Of a stretch of 64,000 bases of DNA, positions 7,967 through 16,640 are shown piece by piece. The DNA is from Gammaproteobacteria bacterium. Lineage in GTDB: Bacteria; Pseudomonadota; Gammaproteobacteria; Pseudomonadales; Azotimanducaceae. The notes under the pieces are model-generated. The model had not been told where the DNA came from. It made no database searches and was given only the letters and a program-made list of their open reading frames with translations. Position 1 is the first letter of the stretch. The number at the start of each line of letters is the position of its first letter. The translations under genes were made by a program, and so were the position numbers. The stretch covers positions 248,001-312,000 of the forward strand of contig JAJFJZ010000020.1 of the NCBI GenBank assembly GCA_021773565.1, given 5' to 3'.

Positions 7967-8782
7967 GTGCGAAAAAACACGGCACTGGCAGCCTGGCGCA
8001 GGGGTGACCAGACATTGGGCGGCTGGCTTAGCATCGGCAATGCACACACGGCTGAGATCATGGCTAACATGGGCTTTGACTGGATATGTATCGATCTTCA
8101 ACATGGTTTGCTGGATTACTGCGACCTGAAAACCATGCTGCCTGCTATTTCTACGAGCAACACGACCCCCATTGTTCGCGTTCCGTGGAATGAACCTTCC
8201 ATCATAATGAAGGTACTTGATGCAGGTGCTTACGGGGTGATTGTGCCGATGGTAAACAATAGAAAGGAAGCTGAGGCCGCCGTCGCAGCCTGCCGCTACC
8301 CACCCGATGGGATGCGCTCATTTGGGCCCGTACGGGCTGCCTTATATGGCGGGTCCGGTTATGCCGCAGAAGCCAATAATCAGCTGGCCTGTGTGGTGAT
8401 GATAGAGACGAAAGACGGTATAGAAAATCTGGAAGAAATTATTACTACACCCGGGGTTGATGGCGTTTATATTGGCCCTGCCGATTTGGCCCTGGCACTG
8501 GGGCTGCCACCACTGGGAGACAATAATGTTCCGCAGCACGCCGAGATGGTAAAACACATCTATAACAGCTGCCGAAACCATAATCTGGCCGTGGGAATTC
8601 ATACCTCGAGCGAGGCGTTTTTCCAAAGATACCTAAAACAGGGTTTTCAGTTCGTAACCCTTGGAACCGATTCGGGGTTTATGGGGCAAGCCGCAAACCG
8701 GGCGCTTGGTTCTGCGCGTAAACTACTGCCCGCCCCAGCGGGTTCTGCGGATGCAGAAGAAAGGGAAGATACAGGCTATTAG
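7967..8782 (+). CDS. HpcH/HpaI family aldolase
   Basis: A 271-residue class II (metal-dependent) pyruvate aldolase of the HpaI/GarL type, which splits 4-hydroxy-2-oxo acids into pyruvate or oxaloacetate plus an aldehyde. Visible signatures are WICIDLQHGLLD (catalytic His), PIVRVPWNEP, GAYGVIVPMVNN, the metal-binding Glu in VMIETKDGIENLEEI and Asp in VYIGPADLALALG. It starts at GTG 7967, with GGAGA eight bases upstream. It heads a plus-strand operon: the next gene begins seven bases after its stop. The true substrate cannot be read from sequence; the partner genes suggest breakdown of a longer or modified compound rather than homoprotocatechuate. Confidence 0.85.
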   Translation: MRKNTALAAWRRGDQTLGGWLSIGNAHTAEIMANMGFDWICIDLQHGLLDYCDLKTMLPAISTSNTTPIVRVPWNEPSIIMKVLDAGAYGVIVPMVNNRKEAEAAVAACRYPPDGMRSFGPVRAALYGGSGYAAEANNQLACVVMIETKDGIENLEEIITTPGVDGVYIGPADLALALGLPPLGDNNVPQHAEMVKHIYNSCRNHNLAVGIHTSSEAFFQRYLKQGFQFVTLGTDSGFMGQAANRALGSARKLLPAPAGSADAEEREDTGY

Positions 8783-8789
8783 GGATAAT

Positions 8790-10406
8790 GTGAAAAAATA
8801 CGATGCCATCGTAATTGGTGCTGGCCACAACGGTTTAACCACGGCAGCCTATCTGGCGAAGTCCGGACTGGATGTTCTGGTGCTGGAAAAAAACCCCTAT
8901 ATTGGTGGTGCAACCGTCACTCGAGAACTGTACCCGGACTGGAAGTACTCAAACTGCTCCTATGTCTGCAGCCTGCTGCGACCCGAACTAAGTCGCGACC
9001 TGGAACTCTATAAACACGGTTTGCAGGTCATTCCCTACGTGGGGAGCACCACTTTTACCCGGGATGGGGACTATTTTGGTGGCTATGATGACCACGCCCG
9101 CTTATATCGAGAGCTGTCGCGATTTTCGGTGCGTGATGCCAACGCCTATGACCGCTATTCAGCGGATGTTTCAAAACAAACCCGTTTGATTCGTCCATTT
9201 TTGTTGCGTACGCCAGCTGACCCCACCTCCTTTAAACCCGGAGACATAGGCGAATTGTTGTATCTGGCCAAAACGGTGTACAGCATGAGCGAGCGACAGC
9301 TGCATGATACCTTGCGCTTCTGGACTATGAGTATTGCCGAATTTTTGGATGAATACTTCGAAACGGATGTCATCAAGGCCCATCTGGCTGGTTCCGGGAT
9401 TATTGGTACAGCGCTTGGCGTTAACTCACCGGGCACGGCTTATGTGCTTCTACATCATTACATGGGGGATGTGGACGGTACGGTTGGCGCCTGGGGTTTT
9501 GCCCGTGGTGGTATGGGCGCAGTATCTGATGCGATACAAAGTGCCTTCCTTGCTTACGGCGGAACCGTCAGGACGGATGCTGAAGTTTCCCGGGTAATAG
9601 TCAAAAATGGCAAAACTACTGGCGTTGTACTACACAATGGTGATGATCTATACGCCGATACCATCGTTTCGGCGCTTGATCCCAAAAGAACCTTTCTCGA
9701 TATTATGGATGCTAACGACCTACCCGAGGATGTGGTAAGCAAAGCTCAAAACTTCAAAATTCGAGGTTCCTCTGGCAAGCTCAACATCGCACTGGACGGT
9801 CTACCCAGCTTTAATGGTCTGGCAAAAAATAGCCGCCTGATGGTAGGAGACATGCACTTTATTGATTCACTGGAGCGCATGGAGCGCGCCTATGATGACT
9901 GGAAAAATGGCAGCTGGTCCCTTGATCCTTACGTGGATATGCTCATCCCTTCCCAGATCGATCCAACCATGGCACCTGAAGGCAAACACATGATGAGCGT
10001 GTTTGTGCAATATGCACCCCCAACGCTTGCAAGCGGAGCGTGGACAGATACCGATCGGGAAAGTTTCGGCAAAACGGTAATAGACCAGATCAGCCAATAC
10101 AGCCCGGATTTTAAAGACCTGATACTGCACGCAGAAATACGCACGCCACAGGACATAGAAAGAGAAACAGGCCTTACCGAGGGTAATATTTTTATGGGCG
10201 AATTGACCTTTGACCAGCTGTTTTTTAACCGGCCATTTCCAGGTTATGGACAATACCGGGGTCCTCTGGGAGGCATGTACATGTGTAGTTCCGGAACCCA
10301 TCCGGGTGGTGGTGTTATGGCCGCACCTGGTGCCAATGCAGCCCGGGAAATACTACGCGATCTTAAACGGCCAAATATTGTGCCATCTGCTTACCCCGAC
10401 GATTAG
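8790..10406 (+). CDS. FAD-dependent oxidoreductase, PYROXD2/phytoene-desaturase-like (1)
   Basis: A 538-residue flavoprotein of the CrtI/PYROXD2 superfamily. The N-terminal dinucleotide-binding motif is VIGAGHNGLTTAAYLAKSG, followed by VLVLEKNPYIGGATVTRE. The C-terminal FAD-contact region is GMYMCSSGTHPGGGVMAAPG. There are no carotenoid genes nearby, so the carotenoid-desaturase name from automatic annotation is unlikely to be right; these proteins oxidise C-C or C-N bonds of poorly known substrates. I chose GTG 8790 (AGGGA four bases upstream), just after the aldolase stop, over an ATG at 8751 inside the aldolase gene. It is paired with a second paralogue (10425-11987), 18 bases downstream. 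Confidence 0.8.
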   Translation: MKKYDAIVIGAGHNGLTTAAYLAKSGLDVLVLEKNPYIGGATVTRELYPDWKYSNCSYVCSLLRPELSRDLELYKHGLQVIPYVGSTTFTRDGDYFGGYDDHARLYRELSRFSVRDANAYDRYSADVSKQTRLIRPFLLRTPADPTSFKPGDIGELLYLAKTVYSMSERQLHDTLRFWTMSIAEFLDEYFETDVIKAHLAGSGIIGTALGVNSPGTAYVLLHHYMGDVDGTVGAWGFARGGMGAVSDAIQSAFLAYGGTVRTDAEVSRVIVKNGKTTGVVLHNGDDLYADTIVSALDPKRTFLDIMDANDLPEDVVSKAQNFKIRGSSGKLNIALDGLPSFNGLAKNSRLMVGDMHFIDSLERMERAYDDWKNGSWSLDPYVDMLIPSQIDPTMAPEGKHMMSVFVQYAPPTLASGAWTDTDRESFGKTVIDQISQYSPDFKDLILHAEIRTPQDIERETGLTEGNIFMGELTFDQLFFNRPFPGYGQYRGPLGGMYMCSSGTHPGGGVMAAPGANAAREILRDLKRPNIVPSAYPDD

Positions 10407-10424
10407 AATAAGGGAACCACTCTT

Positions 10425-11987
10425 TTGGCAACTGACACATTTGACGTAATAGTTATCGGAGCTGGACACAATGGTCTGGTATGTTCCAATTATCTGTCCA
10501 GGGCCGGGCTTAAGGTCCTGGTGCTGGAAGCAGCCGCACAAGCTGGTGGCGCATGTATCACGCGCAGCTTCTCGGAAGGATTTGCGGTCTCCGCCTGTGC
10601 ACATTCCGTCTCCCAGTTACATCCCGATATCGTAGGGGATCTTGGTCTTGAATCCCTCGGCCTGCAATACGCTGTAAAAAACCTGAAAACCATCGCGCTT
10701 TCCGAAGACGGGAATCACTTGTCGATACTTGGGGAACGGGTAGAAGGCGCACAACTCAGTGATAGTGACAGACAGGCTTACGGAATTTTTTATAACAGGA
10801 CAAAACGCTTTGCGGCTGTGTTGGCCAACCTGGCCGGTAAGTGTCCTCCCAGATTGGTTGAAGGCGGCCTTACAGAAAAACTCTCTCTGTTCAAACTGGG
10901 TCTGGACATCAGGATGCTTGGTAAAACCGAAATGCGGGAATTTATGCGGATTGCTACCATTAACATATTCGACGTACTGGAGGAGCAGTTCGAAAATCCC
11001 TTGCTAAAAGGTGCTATCAGCTTCGACGCCGTTCTCGGCGCACACATGGGACCACGCTCGCCCAACACGGTTCTGGCATATATTCATCGCCAAATGGGCA
11101 GCCTGTTCGGTTTTGCGGGCCCGGCACTGCCTCAAGGTGGTATGGGCACAGTAACCCAGGCAATCGCCCGTGCTGCGGTAGCCAACAAAGTGGACATTCG
11201 ATACAACTGCCCGGTAAAGGAGATAACCATAGATCACGGCCGGGCCGTGGGCGTAGTGCTACAGGATGGCAGCACTTACTCCGCTGCGCAGATAGTTTCG
11301 AATGCAGATCCCGGGACAACTTTTAAGGGCCTGGTGGGTTACCCGAAACTGGATTCGGGTTTTGCCCGCAGGGTGGAAAATATTCGTACAAAATCCGATT
11401 GTGCCAAACTGCATCTCACCCTGGATGGCTTGCCTGAATTTACCGGGTCCAGTGATGCAGGGCAAAGGATGCTAATCGCACCTGATGCAGCTTATGTAGA
11501 ACGCGCCTTTAATCACAGCAAATATGGTGAATATTCATCCGCACCTGCCATGGAAATACTCATACCCAGCGTACATGATGCAAGCCTTGCGCCACAGGGC
11601 AAACATGTAATGTCCATTATTGTTCAATATGCGCCCTTTATGCTCAGGACAGGTTGGGATACACAAAGCAAACAGGCTTTCACAAATATTATTGTGCAGC
11701 GGCTGGCACGCTACGCTCCCAACCTGCCAGGTTTAATCATTGATTCAGAGCTACTGACACCACAGGATATTGAGCAGGAGTTCAGAATTACCGGTGGTCA
11801 CTGGCACCACTGTGAACTGGCACTGGACCAGATAGCAATGATGCGTCCTGTATATGGCGCAACCCGTTACAGTACTCCCATCGAGGGATTGTATTTGTGC
11901 GGTGCAGGTTGTCACCCAGGTGGAAATGTAATGGGTATGGCCGGGAAGAATTCTGCCGCCGCTATAATTAAGGGGCGATCGACATGA
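10425..11987 (+). CDS. FAD-dependent oxidoreductase, PYROXD2/phytoene-desaturase-like (2)
   Basis: A 520-residue paralogue of the preceding flavoprotein: VIVIGAGHNGLVCSNYLSRAG, then VLVLEAAAQAGGACITRS, and at the C-terminus GLYLCGAGCHPGGNVMGMAG. The two share architecture and length, so they may form a heterodimer or act on successive intermediates. Translation starts at TTG 10425, with AAGGGA nine bases upstream. No ATG is available before the nucleotide-binding motif. It overlaps the GcvT-like gene by four bases (ATGA), which implies coupled translation. Pairing a flavin oxidase with a folate-binding GcvT domain recalls dimethylglycine/sarcosine-type demethylation, where the flavoprotein makes an iminium and the GcvT fold passes the one-carbon unit to tetrahydrofolate; this is inference only. 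Confidence 0.8.
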   Translation: MATDTFDVIVIGAGHNGLVCSNYLSRAGLKVLVLEAAAQAGGACITRSFSEGFAVSACAHSVSQLHPDIVGDLGLESLGLQYAVKNLKTIALSEDGNHLSILGERVEGAQLSDSDRQAYGIFYNRTKRFAAVLANLAGKCPPRLVEGGLTEKLSLFKLGLDIRMLGKTEMREFMRIATINIFDVLEEQFENPLLKGAISFDAVLGAHMGPRSPNTVLAYIHRQMGSLFGFAGPALPQGGMGTVTQAIARAAVANKVDIRYNCPVKEITIDHGRAVGVVLQDGSTYSAAQIVSNADPGTTFKGLVGYPKLDSGFARRVENIRTKSDCAKLHLTLDGLPEFTGSSDAGQRMLIAPDAAYVERAFNHSKYGEYSSAPAMEILIPSVHDASLAPQGKHVMSIIVQYAPFMLRTGWDTQSKQAFTNIIVQRLARYAPNLPGLIIDSELLTPQDIEQEFRITGGHWHHCELALDQIAMMRPVYGATRYSTPIEGLYLCGAGCHPGGNVMGMAGKNSAAAIIKGRST

Positions 11988-13186
11988 ACCTGAAGCGCAA
12001 TGTTCCAGACCACGACGAACGCATGCTGCTAAACACGCCTTTTCACAGTCGTTTGCAGAAAGCCTGTGAACTGAATGAATGGGAAGAATGGAAGGGTTAT
12101 AAGGCACCCGTGATATTTACGGACCTGGCGCAGGAATATTTTGCCATGCGTAATTCATGTGGTGTTTTTGATCTGACACCTATGACCAAATACAAAATCG
12201 AGGGCCCGGATGCCACCGCGTACCTGGACAAACTGATGACCCGTAACATGACAAAACAACGGGTTGGCCAGGTACTCTACGTAATCTGGTGTGATGATGA
12301 AGGCCAGGTGCTGGATGACGGTACCATCTTTCGGCTAACGGACAAGCGTTATCGCCTGTGCTCTGCCGGGCGCCATATGGACTGGTTACAATGTACGGCT
12401 CCCGGATTTGACGTAGAAATTATCGACGAAACCGCTGAGGTAGCCGCTCTGGCAGTCCAGGGTCCCACCTCCTGTAATATTCTGCAAGGCCTGGGTTGGG
12501 ATGGCCTTGAGAACCTGAAACCCTTCAATATCACCCATTTTCAATTCGGTGAGACACCAATTACCGTATCCAGAACCGGCTTCACCGGAGATCTGGGATA
12601 TGAGTTGTGGATGCCACCCCACTGTGCTGAAGCATTCTGGGATAAACTTATGGAAGCTGGCAAAGACCGGGGCATTATGCCGATTGGAAGTCGCGCGCTG
12701 GATATGGTGCGCATTGAAGCCGGTTTTCTGCAAGCAGGAGTAGATTTTGTACACGCAGAAACCACTGTACGATCGGGGCGTACGCGCTCTCCCTTTGAGC
12801 TGGGTTTTGGCTGGTTGGTGCACTTCGACAAGGCACACTTCAACGGGCGCAAGGCCCTGTATCAGGAAAAAACACAAGGCTCACCGCATCAATTTGTGAA
12901 ACTGGACGTTGCTGGTAACCGCCCGGCCGAGCATGCCTTTATTTACAATAAACATAAAAAAGCAGTGGGCAGCGTGACCTCCGCAGTCTGGTCGCCCATC
13001 ACTAAAACCAATATTGCTTTTGCCAGCCTCGAAACCCCATGGGGAGAAGCGGGTACGGAGTTATACGCAGAGATTTACTTCCTGCGTGAACTGAAGTGGA
13101 CCCGGGAAATGGTTAAATGCAGCATAGTTGAAGAAGCCGCCTACAATCCTGTCCACAGGCGCGCGGTTCCAGCGCGGTGTTTATAA
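11984..13186 (+). CDS. GcvT-like aminomethyltransferase / demethylase
   Basis: A 400-residue stand-alone protein of the glycine-cleavage T fold, which binds tetrahydrofolate and accepts one-carbon units. Recognisable blocks are RNSCGVFDLTPMTKYKIEGP, QVLYVIWCDDEGQVLDDGTIFRL, ALAVQGPTSCNIL, RTGFTGDLGYELW and IGSRALDMVRIEAGF. It is not beside gcvH or gcvP, so it is not the housekeeping glycine-cleavage T protein. Related stand-alone members include the DMSP demethylase DmdA and parts of dimethylglycine and sarcosine dehydrogenases. The start overlaps the upstream flavoprotein gene (ATGA), and the ceramidase-like gene begins one base after its stop, so the five plus-strand genes from 7967 form one transcript. 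Confidence 0.82.
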   Translation: MNLKRNVPDHDERMLLNTPFHSRLQKACELNEWEEWKGYKAPVIFTDLAQEYFAMRNSCGVFDLTPMTKYKIEGPDATAYLDKLMTRNMTKQRVGQVLYVIWCDDEGQVLDDGTIFRLTDKRYRLCSAGRHMDWLQCTAPGFDVEIIDETAEVAALAVQGPTSCNILQGLGWDGLENLKPFNITHFQFGETPITVSRTGFTGDLGYELWMPPHCAEAFWDKLMEAGKDRGIMPIGSRALDMVRIEAGFLQAGVDFVHAETTVRSGRTRSPFELGFGWLVHFDKAHFNGRKALYQEKTQGSPHQFVKLDVAGNRPAEHAFIYNKHKKAVGSVTSAVWSPITKTNIAFASLETPWGEAGTELYAEIYFLRELKWTREMVKCSIVEEAAYNPVHRRAVPARCL

Positions 13187-13187
13187 G

Positions 13188-14441
13188 ATGCGCACCTGTT
13201 TTACAGGTTTCACGCTGTTCCTGTTACTTATTAGCGCCGGTAAAGCCACAGCCGCTGGTAGTTATCAGGCGGGTTTTGCCACACTGGATATAACGCCCAG
13301 TCAGGCATTAATAGACACTGGTCACGTGTATATGGGTGGGTACGGATTCTGGAAAGACCGTGGTGCAGCGATGAGCATACACGACCCGCTCAAAGCCAGT
13401 GCTATGTGTATTTCTGACACAGGTGACGAGTTTTGCTTAGTGGTATTGGACAGTCTGGGTCTCACGGGATTGGTCAACCAGAAAATCAAGGCGAAAATTC
13501 TTGAAATAACCGGCATACCAGCCAACAGGTTATTTGTTTCAGCAACACACACCCACGCAGCTCCGGATGTTCTGGGCTTATGGGGAGGCTCCCCCGAGGC
13601 TTATCTTGATCACTTGATAATCCAGACAAGTCGTGCCGTGGCGGAAGCCTGGCTGGCCAGACAACCTGCCAGTTTATTTTACTCCACAGGGGAAGGCAGC
13701 GCTTATAATCGACGGGGCTGGGGTAAAACCGACACCAGCATTACAGTCATACAGGCACTCGCAGATGATGGCACGCGCCTGGGTAGCCTCGTGAACTTTG
13801 CAGCCCACCCGGTTGTATCAAGGGCAGGGAATCTTGGCATCTCCAGTGACTACGTGCATTACCTGCGCAGTCATCTAGCAACACTTGGCAAGGCACCGGT
13901 GGTATACGTGAATGGTGCCATTGGTGATGTAAATCCATTCGAGAAGCTGGCGGTAAACGAATGGAACAGCGCAAAATCCTATGGAGAAAGTATTGCAAAT
14001 GCTGCCTTCACCGCAATGCAAACTCCCCATGCAGTGGGTCCGGGAATCCAGATTGACAACCAGGCATTCACTACAAAAGTAGATAACACGGTACTGGCTC
14101 TGGGCCAGTTTTTTGGAGTGCTGCAGGATGAAAGCAGCGGCCCACCCTGGAACCTCACGCTTAACAGTAATGTCGCAAAATTTCGACTTGGAAATGAAGT
14201 GGAAGCAGTAGCTGTTCCTGGTGAGGCAGTAAGTCGTTTGGGAGCGGAAATAAAAGCAACAATGCCGACTCCCGCCAAACTATTCCTGGGCTTAACCGGC
14301 GGATCTCTGGGTTACCTCATTCCACCCGATGAGTGGGAAAAGGGTCACAACGACAATTATGAAGAATCAGTTTCCCTGGGTAAACATATCGGCTACCAGA
14401 TTCGGGATATGCTGGCCAGCATAAGGTTCCCGCCACTGTAA
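13188..14441 (+). CDS. Secreted neutral ceramidase-like protein
   Basis: A 417-residue protein with a signal peptide (residues 1-22, FTLFLLLISAGKATA). The rest resembles the N-terminal catalytic domain of neutral/alkaline ceramidases: AGFATLDITPSQAL, MGGYGFW, CLVVLDSLGLT, a metal-site-like SATHTHAAPDVLGLW (about 117-131), VNFAAHPVV and YVNGAIGDVNPF (about 240-251). Canonical ceramidases have GDVSPN here, whose Ser is reported as catalytic; this protein has GDVNPF, so that Ser is absent. It also lacks the family's C-terminal Ig-like domain (usual total over 600 residues). It may be an amidase or a non-classical hydrolase on another lipid or amide. The start ATG is two bases past the GcvT-like stop. 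It is the last gene of the catabolic operon. Confidence 0.75.
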   Translation: MRTCFTGFTLFLLLISAGKATAAGSYQAGFATLDITPSQALIDTGHVYMGGYGFWKDRGAAMSIHDPLKASAMCISDTGDEFCLVVLDSLGLTGLVNQKIKAKILEITGIPANRLFVSATHTHAAPDVLGLWGGSPEAYLDHLIIQTSRAVAEAWLARQPASLFYSTGEGSAYNRRGWGKTDTSITVIQALADDGTRLGSLVNFAAHPVVSRAGNLGISSDYVHYLRSHLATLGKAPVVYVNGAIGDVNPFEKLAVNEWNSAKSYGESIANAAFTAMQTPHAVGPGIQIDNQAFTTKVDNTVLALGQFFGVLQDESSGPPWNLTLNSNVAKFRLGNEVEAVAVPGEAVSRLGAEIKATMPTPAKLFLGLTGGSLGYLIPPDEWEKGHNDNYEESVSLGKHIGYQIRDMLASIRFPPL

Positions 14442-14497
14442 ATCCTGTTGATAGACCTTATACTGAAATAAGTGAACAAAATCATGCGAGCAATTTA

Positions 14498-15589
14498 ATG
14501 GCTAAGTATTACCACACCATAGAAGGTGAGTTCAGTATGAAGAAGGGCGTACTGTTCTCACCCCAGATAGCCTACGAAACATGGGGTGCGCTTAACAGCA
14601 GCAGGGATAATGCCGTTCTTGTATTTACCGGTTTATCTCCTTCGGCCCACATCGCATCTTCCGTTGAGGACAATTCTCCGGGCTGGTGGGAAGACATGGT
14701 AGGTCCCGGCAAGCCGATTGATACCCGGCAGTACTATGTTATTTGTGTTAATTCCCTTGGCAGCTGTTTTGGATCTACCGGAGCAGCATCCCTTAACCCC
14801 AAAACGGGTCAGGTATATCGGCTGGAATTTCCCCAACTTTGTATCGAGGATATTGCCAAATCCAGTGCCGAAGTGATTCACGCGCTCAACATCAATTCCC
14901 TTTATGCAACCGTTGGGGCGTCTATGGGAGGTATGACGGCACTCGCCTTCTGCATTTTGTACCCAGATCTCAGTCGCTCTCTTGTATCCATTTCTTCTGC
15001 GGCACGTGCATTACCTTTTGCGATTGCACTCAGATCCCTGCAAAGAGAAATAATCCGTGAGGATCCGGACTGGAAAAATGGCCTGTATCCGCTGGACGCA
15101 CCACCCGCAAGCGGTATGCGACTGGCTAGAAAACTGGGTATGATTTCCTATCGATCTGCGAGCGAATGGGAAACACGATTCGGCCGGGAACGCGCCTCCA
15201 ATACCTCAGACGAGGAGAATACCGGGCCGTTTCAGAGCAGCTTTGAAATAGAATCCTATCTTGAACACCAGGCCAGAACATTTATTGGCAAATTCGATAC
15301 CAACTGTTACCTCTATCTCTCCCAGGCCATGGACCTCTTCGATTCTGCAGATTTCGGCGGATGCCTTGAACAGGCATTTTCCAGACTAAAAATAAGTCGA
15401 GCAAAAATAATTGGCGTAACAACTGACATACTGTTCCCCATTCAGCAACAAATCGAATTGAGTGAACATCTGGAAAAAGTCGTAAAAAAGGTAAGTTTTG
15501 ATTGCCTGAAGTCTGAGCAGGGCCACGATTCCTTCCTGGTGGACATGGATCGTTTCCGGCCAGTTATTTCCAGCTTCTTCGCTAACTAG
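14498..15589 (+). CDS. MetX-family acyltransferase, most like L-serine O-succinyltransferase
   Basis: A 363-residue alpha/beta-hydrolase-fold acyltransferase. The catalytic triad is visible: nucleophile Ser in VGASMGGMTALAF, Asp in GVTTDILFPIQQQ, His in SEQGHDSFLVD. The texture (YYVICVNSLGSCFGSTGAAS, IESYLEHQARTF, DTNCYLYLSQAMDLFDSAD) matches, from memory, the Xanthomonas-type enzymes that succinylate L-serine in cysteine synthesis rather than homoserine acetyltransferases. Those carry GSC.GSTG where homoserine enzymes usually have GGC.GSTG. Substrate choice therefore remains an inference. A TATACT box lies at about 14459-14464, so it may have its own promoter separate from the upstream catabolic operon. 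It converges on the desaturase gene, 16 bases away. Confidence 0.85.
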   Translation: MAKYYHTIEGEFSMKKGVLFSPQIAYETWGALNSSRDNAVLVFTGLSPSAHIASSVEDNSPGWWEDMVGPGKPIDTRQYYVICVNSLGSCFGSTGAASLNPKTGQVYRLEFPQLCIEDIAKSSAEVIHALNINSLYATVGASMGGMTALAFCILYPDLSRSLVSISSAARALPFAIALRSLQREIIREDPDWKNGLYPLDAPPASGMRLARKLGMISYRSASEWETRFGRERASNTSDEENTGPFQSSFEIESYLEHQARTFIGKFDTNCYLYLSQAMDLFDSADFGGCLEQAFSRLKISRAKIIGVTTDILFPIQQQIELSEHLEKVVKKVSFDCLKSEQGHDSFLVDMDRFRPVISSFFAN

Positions 15590-15605
15590 CTTGCACAAGA
15601 CCCGC

Positions 15606-16640
15606 TTAAAAGGAGGTTACAAATGAGGCGGCGTTTCCTCCTGTAACTTCCATACGCTGGCACGCTTTCAGGTACTCCCTGCCCTCGTACGCTGGAAAAT
15701 TTCTTCCCGCGTGCACAACTCGTTTCACCCGACTACGGTGAAATATTCTAATCTGGCTGCCAAATGGAATAACTTCCGCTTCATCATGACCGAACAAATT
15801 GAAATGTACTGCAGGTAAATCAAACCAGGGTGTAGTTGGCCGGGCGTGATGTGCATTGTGAAAACCAAAATTTAATACCAGCCAGTTCAGCCATACATAT
15901 TTCAGGGACAATACCGGGCTATAGGTGTGGGCCTGTTCCCATTGCGTATCACCCTTGTGGGCGCCTGGAATATTATCAAACAGATATTTATTGGGGCCGT
16001 AGTCGTGTTGTAAGCCATCCATAAAACGTAAGACGGTAATCATCATCAGGCTGGCAACAACATACAAAAAGGCTGCTTTTGGCCAGGTAAAAAGCACGAA
16101 AACAAATACACTGGTTCGTACAGCTATTACCACTGTGTTGTACACACGTTGCGACCGGCGTTCCGGAATAATATAGGAGGTAAACACCATAATACCGTGC
16201 ATAATCAATTCATGGGCGGGAATATAAAACCACTCCAAAAAACGCGTAAGTTGTAATACCGAGGGGTATCGGGAAAAAAATATTTCATACTCAAACCACA
16301 CCACATCATCGTTATCTACATGGTGGCGAAAGTGCTTGTAACGAATGTCTTCAAACTTGCCATATGCTGCTCCCGTTAACCATCCCAGGCCAATACCCAG
16401 GCGGGCGTTATTTTTGTTGTCCCTGAATACAGTGTTGTGTGCACACTCATGGGTCAAATAGGCAGCAATTGTCATGCCATGCGCAAGCAATAGTGTTGCC
16501 ATGCCGTTGACCAACCAACTTTCCTGTATCAGGCCTGTGCAGCCCAATACGTATGCACTCACAGCGTAAAAAAGTGCCCCGCCCTGGTATCCAGCACTTC
16601 GCAGGCTTCTAAAATTCAGTACCTTTGCGAGCTTATTCAT
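15606..16640 (-). CDS. Membrane fatty acid desaturase
   Basis: A 344-residue integral membrane di-iron desaturase or hydroxylase. The three histidine boxes are present: THECAH (about residues 63-68), HFRHHVDNDD (about 104-113) and HNAHH (about 259-263). Hydrophobic pairs precede each box as expected for the acyl-lipid desaturase topology. It is the last gene of a minus-strand operon and overlaps the upstream peptidase gene by eight bases. Substrate (acyl chain, carotenoid or another lipid) cannot be told from sequence. The cysteine- and heme-free C-terminus shows no fused cytochrome b5. Confidence 0.85.
   Translation of the reverse strand: MNKLAKVLNFRSLRSAGYQGGALFYAVSAYVLGCTGLIQESWLVNGMATLLLAHGMTIAAYLTHECAHNTVFRDNKNNARLGIGLGWLTGAAYGKFEDIRYKHFRHHVDNDDVVWFEYEIFFSRYPSVLQLTRFLEWFYIPAHELIMHGIMVFTSYIIPERRSQRVYNTVVIAVRTSVFVFVLFTWPKAAFLYVVASLMMITVLRFMDGLQHDYGPNKYLFDNIPGAHKGDTQWEQAHTYSPVLSLKYVWLNWLVLNFGFHNAHHARPTTPWFDLPAVHFNLFGHDEAEVIPFGSQIRIFHRSRVKRVVHAGRNFPAYEGREYLKACQRMEVTGGNAASFVTSF

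Noticed and set aside
8661-8789. N-terminal extension of the first flavoprotein back into the aldolase gene
   Set aside because: The residues before the dinucleotide motif do not match the family, and GTG 8790 directly follows an AGGGA after the aldolase stop.
8790-11987. Carotenoid biosynthesis locus
   Set aside because: The two CrtI-like proteins are PYROXD2-like and no crtB, crtE, crtY or crtZ gene is nearby. The desaturase at 15606 is not linked to them.
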